NCBI GenBank assembly: GCA_041603235.1
Contig: JBFIES010000002.1
Location: 186,001-250,000, forward strand
Length of the DNA stretch: 64,000 nucleotides
From: Panacagrimonas sp041603235
Lineage (GTDB): Bacteria > Pseudomonadota > Gammaproteobacteria > Nevskiales > Nevskiaceae
Direction of reading: 5' to 3'
A model generated the notes under the pieces. The model made no database searches, was not told the DNA's origin, and saw only the letters and a program-made list of their open reading frames with translations. Both the position numbers and the translations under genes were made by a program. Of the stretch, positions 1-8,351 are shown one piece after another. Positions within the stretch are counted from its first letter, which is position 1, and each line of letters starts with the position of its first letter.

Positions 1-1
1 C

Positions 2-451
2 GCCAATATCTGGCAGGGCCTGGCCTTTCGCCATGGGCAGCGATGGATCGTCGCGCCCAAGGAAGATGTGCGCGAAGTCATCGCCGTGCCTCGTACCAGC
101 CGCGTTCCCAATGCCCGCCCCTGGCTGTGTGGTGTGGCCAATATCCGTGGCAAGTTATTGACCCTGATCGATCTGGGCCGACTGTTCGGAAACGAAAGCA
201 GCGCCGCTGCCAATCGCAACGCCCGGGTGCTGGTCCTGAACTCGGAGTTGTCGCCGGTCGGCTTCCTGGTGGATGAAGTAGCGGGCTACCGGCAGTTCAC
301 GGTCGGAGAACAGGCTGCTCCGAAGCTCGCGGACGGCGACACCATGAAGCCCTTTGTCCTCGGCGGCTTCCAACGCGAAGGCCGCCCCTGGCTGGTGCTC
401 AGCCTGCACCAGCTGGCCAGCTCAGAGCTGGTCCGCCGCGGAGGCTGGTGA
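2..451 (+). CDS. pilI: CheW-domain adaptor, PilI-like (5' end cut off)
   Basis: The frame is open from the left edge, so the start codon lies outside the window. The visible 149 residues are a CheW-like adaptor domain: an N-terminal W-x-GLAF-type strand, then the GVANIRGKLLTLIDLGRLFG segment typical of PilI/ChpC-type CheW proteins, and VGFLVDEV further on. CheW adaptors couple a methyl-accepting receptor (PilJ here) to the histidine kinase ChpA at the inner membrane, controlling type IV pilus extension and cAMP output. It ends one base before the ATG of chpA, so the two are almost certainly co-transcribed. In Pseudomonas pilJ sits between pilI and chpA; here the CheW gene abuts chpA directly, so it could be a second CheW paralogue rather than strict PilI. 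Family confident, symbol less so. Confidence 0.8.
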   Translation, partial: ANIWQGLAFRHGQRWIVAPKEDVREVIAVPRTSRVPNARPWLCGVANIRGKLLTLIDLGRLFGNESSAAANRNARVLVLNSELSPVGFLVDEVAGYRQFTVGEQAAPKLADGDTMKPFVLGGFQREGRPWLVLSLHQLASSELVRRGGW

Positions 452-452
452 G

Positions 453-3400
453 ATGAGCCCAGCTCCCGACCAACCAGAGCTGCAAGCCGCTTCTGTGGGC
501 ATGCACTGGGTGCACGGCGAACTCGAGCAGAACCTCCAGCTGGCTACCAAGCTGATCGAGCAGTACGCCGAGGCACGAAAGAAGCAATCCGATCTGCTCT
601 ACAAGGCAGAAGCCTATCTGCAGGAAGTACGTGGTGTTGCCATCCTGGTGCGCGCCTTCGGCCTCGCGCTTCTGGCCGAAGAAATGCGCCAGACCTTGCG
701 GGACATCATTGCGGAGAAAATCCGGGAGCTTGACCCCGCCTATTCAGCACTTGGCAGCGCCTGCGTACAGGCCGTTGATTATCTTGATCTGCTGCGCGTT
801 GAAGGCAATGACAGCGCCCTGATCCTGCAACCAGTGGTCAACGAGTTGCGGCTGGCGCGTGGCCTCGGCCTGCTGACAGAAGACGACCTCTTTGTTGCCC
901 AGTTTCGGGTGCTCAGTCTCAAAGTGCGGCACACACCGCCGGCGAGTCCGCAGAAGCGCCTCAAGGAAGAAGCGGCCCGTCTGTCGCCAGCGTTCTCGGC
1001 GTCCCTGCTGGCCTGGTTCAAGGAACAGGATGCCAGCCAGGCCATGTCGCGAATCGGCAGAATCAGCGAACTGCTCGCTGCGTCGAGCGTGCATGTCGAT
1101 ATGCATCAGCTTTGGCGCACTGCCGCGGCCTGTATCGAAGCCTTGTTGTCCGATGCTCTGGAGCCGTCACTGGAGGTCAAGCGTCAGTTCGGTCGCGCCG
1201 GGCAGCTGATCAAGATTATTGCGGCTGAAGGCGAGGTCGCCGCCATCCAGAAGATGAGCGATGTGTCGCTCAGGCTGCTTTTCAGCGTCGGACGCTCACA
1301 GGGTCGCGGTCCGCGAACGAGCAGCCTGCGAGAAGAACTTCAGCTTGATCGCTGGGTGCCGCGGGTAGAGCAGGTTGAGGCAGCGCGCGGGCGTCTGCGG
1401 GGTGCCAATACTGATCTGCTGGAGAAAGTGGTCGAGGAGCTGCGATCAGATCTGTCTGAGGTCAGGGTCAGCATTGATCTGGCCATGCGATCAGGCGCCA
1501 GTCCGGACGAGTACGAAAATACCGCGAAACGACTCAAGGGCGTGGCAGATACGCTCATGGTGCTTGGTCTGTCGGCGGAGAGTGAGGCGCTCGCTGAGCC
1601 CTTGGCAGCGCTGGGTAAGGGAGCTGAAGCAGGAGCCGATGTCTGGGAGCATTGCGCAACTTCACTGCTGCAGGTTGACCTGTCGCTGGAGGCCGCGCTG
1701 TATCGACAGTTGCAGGCAGGACCGGCAGCGGCATCCAATACCGCTTCAAAGGCACCAAGCGCAGCCGCATCAATGGCTGCGGCCGACCTGCGTTCCGGAC
1801 GACTCGCCGTCCTGCGTGAATCCCTAGTGGATATAGCCAGAACAAAGGCTAACATCGATGCTTTCCTGAAAGCCGGTGATCGTTCCGGACTGGCTGATAC
1901 GGCGCGACTGCTCTACGAGGTCGGCGCCGGACTACGCATGCTCGACATGGAGTCGGCAGAGCAGAGCGTGGGACTGATCTGCGAGTACCTGCAGGGCGAG
2001 GCTATTGCCGATATCGCGCAGGACCCGGGGCGGGCCAATATTTTTGCGGATGCCATTGCCGCACTCGAGTATTTCCTGGAATTTGTGCGCGACGAGTCGC
2101 CCGGGCAGGAGCAGGCTCGAATTCAGTTGTCGCAAAGAGCGCAGGCTCTGAGTACAGAGACTGTGGCGGATTCGGGCCTCGGCAGCGATGAGACATCTCC
2201 AGTCGAACCCGCAACTGAGCCTTCATCGCCGAAGCAGACTGAGGAAGTCCCCGAACTGCAGATCGAGGATCAGGTTTCGTCTCAAGCGGTCAGTGAGGCA
2301 CAAGATCCGGTTGATGCTCCAGCCAGCGCTGAGGCAGAACCTGAAGCCTTCTCTCTGGAGCTGGTGGATTACGTTGCCCCCGAGGATGTATCTGAGGAGC
2401 CGCCTGCGCCGTCAGAAAAACCTGAATACGACCCCTTGCATGGCGCGCCCGCCGGCGTTGGTTCAGAACTTGAATTGCAGGACGATGCTGACACCGCCGC
2501 CGCGGACGATGACGCGCCAGCCGATGATTCGGTGGCAGCCGGATCGGCCGGTCGCGATGAGGTGATCGAGCTCTCGGGCGATTCCCTGCCAGAGCCTGAG
2601 ACGGATGAAACGCCTGAGCAGGTAGTGAGCGTCTCTCCGGATGACGCCGATGATGGGTCGGCTGCTGGCACAGACGCGCCAGCCGAGCCGGAAGCGGGCA
2701 TGGATCCGGAGATTCGCGAGATCTTTATTGACGAGGCCGGCGAAGTGCTCGAAACCATCCAGGCGGCACTGCCTGGCTGGCAACGTCAGAGCGATGACCG
2801 CGCCATGATGACAACCATCCGGCGCGGCTTTCACACGCTCAAGGGCAGCGGGCGCATGGTGGGCGCACACGACTTCGGGGAATTCGCCTGGGAAATCGAG
2901 AACCTTCTCAACCGTTGTCTTGACCAGACGCTTGAGGTCAAGCCGGCGGTCATGCGGACAGTCGAAGAAGCCATCGGCCTGATTCCGGCAATGATCGAGG
3001 CATTCAAGACATCTGGCGAGACGCCGCCTGAGGCGCGCTTGCTGGCGGAAAGGGCGCGCAGTCTGGCCAGCCCCGAAAGCGATGATGCCGAAGAAGAGCT
3101 GGAGGCTGTATTCCGCACGGACGCGCTGGCGCGCCTACAAATGGTGCTGCGCTGGATAGGTGATCAGAGCGCCGAAGCCGATGAGCACAGCATTCCTGAT
3201 CCGGTGGTTCGTGCCTTCCACACCTTGCGCGGCGCTGCGATGGCCATTGGCGCCGAGTCCATTGGCCAGGTCTGTGGTGCCATCGAAGATTATCTGGACG
3301 ACCTGATTCGAGACCATGCCCTGCTGGGCCGAGAGGGTCTGGCGGCACTGGACGAATGCGGTACTACGCTCAATCTCTGGATCAGTCGATTCGAGAACGC

Positions 3401-6400
3401 AGATGCCGAACAACCGGATGCGCAGGCGCTACTGGACCGCATCGGCGGCTTGCACAAGGCCATCCAGAGCCAGGACGAGGACGAGGATGATGAAGATCGG
3501 CAGATGGCCGAAGTCTTCGCCTTCGAAGCCCTGGATCTGGTGCAGAAATTTGAAACCGATGCCAATGCCTGGGCCAATGCAAATGGCAAGACGCAGTATG
3601 CGCGCGCGCTCAAATCCACCATTCATACGCTCAAGGGTGCGGCGGCCATGGCCGGATGCGCGCCAATCGCTGCGGTTGCACAGGCGCTCAACCTCCGGCT
3701 TGGCGACATGCTGGATTCCGGCAAGCCCGAAGCCGGATTCTTCGAGACCCTGAACCGGATCATCGAGAATCTATACTCGCTGCTGGATGATTTCCGCGCC
3801 GGGAAGCTGCAGGGCGATGGCATGGAGTGGGTCGAGCAGGTCGCCGCTCTGGACAACTTCGCACCGGACCCGGATTCGGCATCGGAAACCAGTGACCAGC
3901 CGCTTGATTTTGCTGAGTCCATGAGCGCGCAGGATGCCGAGACCCTGTATCTGTTCCTGAGTGAAGTCGGCCCGCTCATGGAGACACTCGAGTCCAACGC
4001 TACCGTCATTGCCGAACGTCCCGATGATCGCTTTGTGGCTGGCGAGTGGTTGCGTGCGCTGCACACCGTCAAGGGCAGCGCGCGCATGGCCGGTTTCACG
4101 GACATTGGCGAGCTGGCGCATCGTCTGGAAGCGGCAAGCGAGTCGGCCGCTTCGTCGGACGGAAATCGCGAACTGTTTGCCAGACAGGTCGCAAACGGCA
4201 TTGACGGTCTGCACCAGCTGATTGATGAAGCCAGAGCACACCGCAGCGGTGCTGCAGGCGAGGTTCTGGCAGGTTTTGATGCGCTCGTGCCGGAAGCTGT
4301 AGAAGAAGCCGAAGATGTGGTGCTCGAAGGTCTCGAGCCGGTTTCCGATATTTCTGCCTTGCAGGATGAGGCGGAAGTCAGCAGCGACCAAACGCAGGAT
4401 TCGCAACTCACTCCGGAGGCAGAGCTTGAGCAGGAAGCGGAGATCGAGTCTGAGCCAGCTTCAGAAGCAGAGCTGGACGTACCGGTGCCCGATTCAGTCC
4501 TGGAGACCTTGTCGCCCGAAACGGAATCCGATATCGATGACGCCGACCCGGATCTGATCGAGATTTTCGAGCCAGAAGCGGAAGAATTGTTCGAGTCGCT
4601 GAGCTCGGCGCTTGCAGACTGGCAGGATGACCCCGCCCAGACCGGGCCTGTAGCTGAGATGCAGCGCCACTTGCACACCTTCAAGGGCGGCGCCCGCATG
4701 ACCGGCCTGAACCGCCTCGGGAATGCTGCGCACCGTCTGGAAACCCAGCTGGTTGCCCTGGAAACCTCCGAGCAGCCAGTGACGGCCGCAGATCTGAGCC
4801 AGGTGACTGGCGGTCTGAACCTGTTGCGCCAGCTGTACTCGGAACGGCTGCAGCCCAAACCGCCAGCGCAGCCAGCGCAAGCGCCGCTTGCAGAGGTACA
4901 GGAGCGCGCAGCACAGGATGCTTCGGCAGAGCAGGGCGCCAACCCAGATACGCCTGATCCCGAGCTGATCGAAATATTTGTCCCCGAGGCTCAGGAGTTG
5001 CTCGAGTCGCTGCAGAGCGCCCTGAGTGACTGGCAGCAGACGCCTGATCACCTCCAGCACGCTGGCCTGATGCAGCGCGACCTGCATACCTTCAAGGGCG
5101 GAGCGCGCATGAGCGGCCTGCGCCGGCTCGGTGATGCTGCTCATGCGCTTGAGACCCAATTGGTCGCACTCGGGCGCGATGCCAGCCTGGTGGACGCTGA
5201 ATCCCTGAGAGTGATCAGCAAAGAGCTTGATGAGCTCCAGCAGCTGTACGAGTCGAGCCGTAAACCCGCTCCCGCTGCGGCCCCGACACAGCCGTCGCCT
5301 GGAAGCTCACCTGAAGATAAAGTCAAATCCTCATCGGCGTCGACTCCGGCTGAGCAGGTTCCGACGCCCTCTTCCTGCAGCGCAGTGGAAGTCGCTTCCA
5401 GCACGCCAGATGAGCTGCCGCAAGTCTGGGATCAGAACCTGTTCTGGCGGCCAGAAGGTGAAGCCGCCACGCCCAGTGAGCTGCGCCGGGAAGCCGTGCG
5501 GGTTCCGGTTGAGCGGCTCGATGCCATGCTCAACCAGGCTGGCGAAATATCCATTTTCCATTCCCGGCTGGAAGAAAATCACGCCACTTTCGGCACCACG
5601 CTGGGAGAGATGGAGCAGACCATCACGCGCATCCGCGAACAGTTGCGAATGATGGAAGTCGAGACCGAGGCGCAGATTGCAGCACGCGGGTTCGCCCGTG
5701 GTGCCAGTGACGCGGATGACCGCTACGAGTCTGAGTTCGACGCGCTTGAAATGGACCGATACTCCCGCATGCAGGAGTTGTCACGTGCGCTTGCCGAATC
5801 GGTCAGTGATCTGGGCTCATTGCACAACACGCTCGATCATTCCGGGACCGAAGCCGAAGCCCTGCTGCAACAGCAGGGGCGCATCAACAACGAAGTGCAG
5901 CAAGGCTTGATGGGGACCTTGATGGTGCCGTTCTCGCGCCAGGTTCAGCGCCTGTCGCGCGTGGTGCGCCAGACTGCGGAGCAGAATGGAAAGGCGGCGC
6001 GCGCAGAATTCAGCGGCGCTGACAGCGAGCTGGATCGCAATGTGCTGGAGCGCATGACGGCGCCGCTCGAGCATCTGCTGCGCAACTGTGTGGTGCATGG
6101 CATTGAAGAGCCCGCGCAACGCAAGAAGGCAGGCAAGTCAGAGTCCGGCATCGTCAATATTTCGCTGAAACGAGAAGGCTCCCAACTGCTCATTGAAGTT
6201 CAGGACGATGGCCGCGGACTGGATTTCAAGTCGATCCGGGCGCAGGCCGTCAAACGCGGCTTGATGCGTGAGGACGCTGAAGTTACTGATGAAGACCTCG
6301 CCCGATTCGTCTTTGCACCGGGTTTCTCCACTGCCAAAGCACTGACGCAGGATGCGGGTCGCGGTATTGGCATGGACGTTGTCGCCGCGGAGGTCAAACA

Positions 6401-7346
6401 ACTTGGCGGCACCGTTGACCTGTCATCGCAAACCGGTCGCGGTGCGCGCTTCAGTATTCGTTTGCCGCTGATGCTTGCGGTATCGCAGGCGCTGGTGGTG
6501 CAGGTGGCTGAGGAATTCTTTGCCATCCCCATTGCCTCGGTGGAGGGCATCACCCGCGCGCCGCGTGAAGCGCTCGAAGAAATGATGCAGGACGAAGGAC
6601 GCACACTGGAATATGCCGGTAACCATTATCAGGTTCGTCGGCTGGCCGAGTTGGTGGGCCTGCCCGCGGTGACCCGCAAGGACCTGCGCTCTGTGCCCGC
6701 CATCCTGATGCGTCTGGGTAGCGCCGTCGGGGGGGCAGAGCGCCGTGTTGCGGTGGTTGCAGACCGCCTGATCGGCAATCGCGAAGTTGTATCCAAGGCG
6801 GCCGGTCCGGTGCTGGGTTCTGTCGCCGGCATCTCCGGCGCCACGCTGATGGCCGACGGGCAGGTCATGCTGATCCTGGATGTGCCCGCCCTGATCCAGG
6901 AAGCGGTACGCCGCCGTCTTGGGGACGAGGCAGCAGCAACGCAAGCGGTCGTCGAGGATGCGCCGCCCATGATCATGGTCGTCGATGACTCCATTACCAT
7001 TCGCCGCGTGACCGAGCGCCTATTGAGCCGCAAGGGGTACCGGGTGGTCACCGCACGCGACGGCGTGGACGCCATGGCGACCTTGCAGACGGAAACACCT
7101 GACGCGGTGCTGCTGGATATCGAAATGCCACGTGCCGACGGTTTTGAAGTTGCGGCGTTTATTCGCAACACGCCGCGTCTGGCCGACATGCCGATTTTGA
7201 TGATCACCTCCCGGTCGGGCGACAAACATCGAGAACACGCGCGTCAGATCGGCGTCGACAAATACCTGATCAAGCCCTTTCAGGAGGAGCAGCTGCTGTC
7301 GGAGTTGCGTGAGGTTCTGACGGCCAGCGAGGAGCGCAACGCGTGA
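453..7346 (+). CDS. chpA: ChpA, giant hybrid histidine kinase of the Pil-Chp system
   Basis: A 2297-aa CheA-type hybrid kinase. The chosen ATG follows the CheW stop by one base; the frame extends further upstream only inside the previous gene. Six HPt-type motifs of the form HT-(L/V/F)-(K/R)-G are visible, with the phosphorylatable His at about residues 794, 923, 1058, 1204, 1408 and 1545. They are separated by long acidic Ala/Glu/Pro linkers. Then come a dimerisation region, a HATPase (RNCVVHGIEEP near 1872-1885, DDGRGLDF, GRGIGMDVV), a CheW-like domain, and a C-terminal receiver from about 2173 (VVDDS) with phospho-acceptor Asp 2222 in LLDIEMPRADG. The size and the multiple HPts match ChpA of Pseudomonas. 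It phosphorylates PilG/PilH-type regulators for twitching motility and surface sensing. The next gene overlaps its stop. Confidence 0.93.
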   Translation: MSPAPDQPELQAASVGMHWVHGELEQNLQLATKLIEQYAEARKKQSDLLYKAEAYLQEVRGVAILVRAFGLALLAEEMRQTLRDIIAEKIRELDPAYSALGSACVQAVDYLDLLRVEGNDSALILQPVVNELRLARGLGLLTEDDLFVAQFRVLSLKVRHTPPASPQKRLKEEAARLSPAFSASLLAWFKEQDASQAMSRIGRISELLAASSVHVDMHQLWRTAAACIEALLSDALEPSLEVKRQFGRAGQLIKIIAAEGEVAAIQKMSDVSLRLLFSVGRSQGRGPRTSSLREELQLDRWVPRVEQVEAARGRLRGANTDLLEKVVEELRSDLSEVRVSIDLAMRSGASPDEYENTAKRLKGVADTLMVLGLSAESEALAEPLAALGKGAEAGADVWEHCATSLLQVDLSLEAALYRQLQAGPAAASNTASKAPSAAASMAAADLRSGRLAVLRESLVDIARTKANIDAFLKAGDRSGLADTARLLYEVGAGLRMLDMESAEQSVGLICEYLQGEAIADIAQDPGRANIFADAIAALEYFLEFVRDESPGQEQARIQLSQRAQALSTETVADSGLGSDETSPVEPATEPSSPKQTEEVPELQIEDQVSSQAVSEAQDPVDAPASAEAEPEAFSLELVDYVAPEDVSEEPPAPSEKPEYDPLHGAPAGVGSELELQDDADTAAADDDAPADDSVAAGSAGRDEVIELSGDSLPEPETDETPEQVVSVSPDDADDGSAAGTDAPAEPEAGMDPEIREIFIDEAGEVLETIQAALPGWQRQSDDRAMMTTIRRGFHTLKGSGRMVGAHDFGEFAWEIENLLNRCLDQTLEVKPAVMRTVEEAIGLIPAMIEAFKTSGETPPEARLLAERARSLASPESDDAEEELEAVFRTDALARLQMVLRWIGDQSAEADEHSIPDPVVRAFHTLRGAAMAIGAESIGQVCGAIEDYLDDLIRDHALLGREGLAALDECGTTLNLWISRFENADAEQPDAQALLDRIGGLHKAIQSQDEDEDDEDRQMAEVFAFEALDLVQKFETDANAWANANGKTQYARALKSTIHTLKGAAAMAGCAPIAAVAQALNLRLGDMLDSGKPEAGFFETLNRIIENLYSLLDDFRAGKLQGDGMEWVEQVAALDNFAPDPDSASETSDQPLDFAESMSAQDAETLYLFLSEVGPLMETLESNATVIAERPDDRFVAGEWLRALHTVKGSARMAGFTDIGELAHRLEAASESAASSDGNRELFARQVANGIDGLHQLIDEARAHRSGAAGEVLAGFDALVPEAVEEAEDVVLEGLEPVSDISALQDEAEVSSDQTQDSQLTPEAELEQEAEIESEPASEAELDVPVPDSVLETLSPETESDIDDADPDLIEIFEPEAEELFESLSSALADWQDDPAQTGPVAEMQRHLHTFKGGARMTGLNRLGNAAHRLETQLVALETSEQPVTAADLSQVTGGLNLLRQLYSERLQPKPPAQPAQAPLAEVQERAAQDASAEQGANPDTPDPELIEIFVPEAQELLESLQSALSDWQQTPDHLQHAGLMQRDLHTFKGGARMSGLRRLGDAAHALETQLVALGRDASLVDAESLRVISKELDELQQLYESSRKPAPAAAPTQPSPGSSPEDKVKSSSASTPAEQVPTPSSCSAVEVASSTPDELPQVWDQNLFWRPEGEAATPSELRREAVRVPVERLDAMLNQAGEISIFHSRLEENHATFGTTLGEMEQTITRIREQLRMMEVETEAQIAARGFARGASDADDRYESEFDALEMDRYSRMQELSRALAESVSDLGSLHNTLDHSGTEAEALLQQQGRINNEVQQGLMGTLMVPFSRQVQRLSRVVRQTAEQNGKAARAEFSGADSELDRNVLERMTAPLEHLLRNCVVHGIEEPAQRKKAGKSESGIVNISLKREGSQLLIEVQDDGRGLDFKSIRAQAVKRGLMREDAEVTDEDLARFVFAPGFSTAKALTQDAGRGIGMDVVAAEVKQLGGTVDLSSQTGRGARFSIRLPLMLAVSQALVVQVAEEFFAIPIASVEGITRAPREALEEMMQDEGRTLEYAGNHYQVRRLAELVGLPAVTRKDLRSVPAILMRLGSAVGGAERRVAVVADRLIGNREVVSKAAGPVLGSVAGISGATLMADGQVMLILDVPALIQEAVRRRLGDEAAATQAVVEDAPPMIMVVDDSITIRRVTERLLSRKGYRVVTARDGVDAMATLQTETPDAVLLDIEMPRADGFEVAAFIRNTPRLADMPILMITSRSGDKHREHARQIGVDKYLIKPFQEEQLLSELREVLTASEERNA

Positions 7347-7798
7347 GCGATACCGTATTTGCCCTGTTGATCCTGATCGAGGACGACTACCTGCTGCTGC
7401 CCAATGCGGCGGCGGCAGAGGTTGCCGGGCTTGAAAACTTCGAGCCCCGGGCCAGAGACGCGCAGAAGTGGATCGCGGGCTGGTACAGCAGCGCTGAACG
7501 TCGAATTCCAGTGCTGTCGTTTGAAGCGCTCGCGGGCGGCCGCTGCGCCGAACCGGGAAAGCGCGGCCGAATCGTCATTATCAATCCGCTAGGTCAACGC
7601 ATGGCCAGCGGCGGTTTCGCCATTCTTGCCCAGGATCAGCCGCATCTGGTCTCGCTGACCAAGGCCTCGGTCAGTCCCAGCAAGCTGCGTGATGCAGACT
7701 CGGACGAACTGGTCCTTTCGCGGGTCCGGGTCAATGACAAGGACGCCATCATTCCGGATCTGGAACACATAGAAGCCCAGCTCAGCGGCCTGGCCTGA
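7343..7798 (+). CDS. chpC: ChpC, second CheW-like adaptor
   Basis: A 151-aa CheW-like protein starting with GTG inside the chpA stop (GTGA overlap), so it is translationally coupled to chpA. The N-terminus (FALLILIEDDYLLLPNAAAAEV) and the middle (GWYSSAERRIPVLSFEALAGG) follow the ChpC pattern of strands that docks on the kinase regulatory domain. ChpC is thought to link additional receptors to ChpA. No chpB methylesterase lies between chpA and chpC, unlike in Pseudomonas. The operon appears to end here: about 160 bases with no gene separate it from fdxA. Confidence 0.82.
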   Translation: MSDTVFALLILIEDDYLLLPNAAAAEVAGLENFEPRARDAQKWIAGWYSSAERRIPVLSFEALAGGRCAEPGKRGRIVIINPLGQRMASGGFAILAQDQPHLVSLTKASVSPSKLRDADSDELVLSRVRVNDKDAIIPDLEHIEAQLSGLA

Positions 7799-7961
7799 CC
7801 CTACTGTTCAGGACCGACGGGCGATGCGGACATCGCCTCAAACCGGCGCAGGCACTACAATCTGCGCCCCGATCTTCAGCTTGCAGCGCCAACTGGCATC
7901 ACCGGCGCGCCTAGCAGGGGTTTCGGCAGTTCGTATTACCAGCTCGCATCAGGGATTCACC

Positions 7962-8285
7962 ATGACTTTTGTTGTTACCGAAAACTGCATCAAGTGCAAA
8001 TACACCGACTGCGTAGAGGTTTGCCCGGTCGACTGCTTTCACGAGGGTCCCAACTTTCTGGTGATCGACCCTGAGGAATGCATTGATTGCACCTTGTGTG
8101 AGCCCGAGTGCCCGATTGATGCCATCAAGGCTGAGGATGACCTCAAGGAAGAGGACACGCACTACCTCAAGCTCAACGCGGAATTGTCGCTGGCCTGGCC
8201 CGTCATTACGGAGCGCAAGGACGCCCCGCCGGATGCCAAGGACTGGGAAGGCAAGCCCGACAAACTGAAGTTGCTCGAGAAGTAA
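7962..8285 (+). CDS. fdxA: Seven-iron ferredoxin FdxA
   Basis: A 107-aa ferredoxin, the exact usual length for proteobacterial FdxA. The first cluster motif is C-x2-C-x4-C-x3-C (CIKCKYTDCVEVCPVDC) and the second is CIDCTLCEPECP, giving one [3Fe-4S] and one [4Fe-4S] cluster as in the Azotobacter-type 7Fe ferredoxin. The C-terminal tail with LNAELSLAWPVITERKD is also diagnostic. The start was chosen at the ATG preceded by AGGGA, with MTFVV as the conserved N-terminus; a longer frame upstream is not conserved. It is a soluble cytoplasmic electron carrier. It stands alone, with a short gap to the nuclease gene downstream. Confidence 0.96.
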   Translation: MTFVVTENCIKCKYTDCVEVCPVDCFHEGPNFLVIDPEECIDCTLCEPECPIDAIKAEDDLKEEDTHYLKLNAELSLAWPVITERKDAPPDAKDWEGKPDKLKLLEK

Positions 8286-8351
8286 TTCCCGCACAGCACC
8301 GATTGAATCGGAACACAGGAATGCAGCCTTGCATGACCCTGTGCTCCGAGT

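Noticed and set aside
3623..4942. A 439-codon Ser/Ala-rich open frame antisense to chpA
   Set aside because: It is the shadow of an acidic repetitive coding region; the composition is extreme and there is no start signal.
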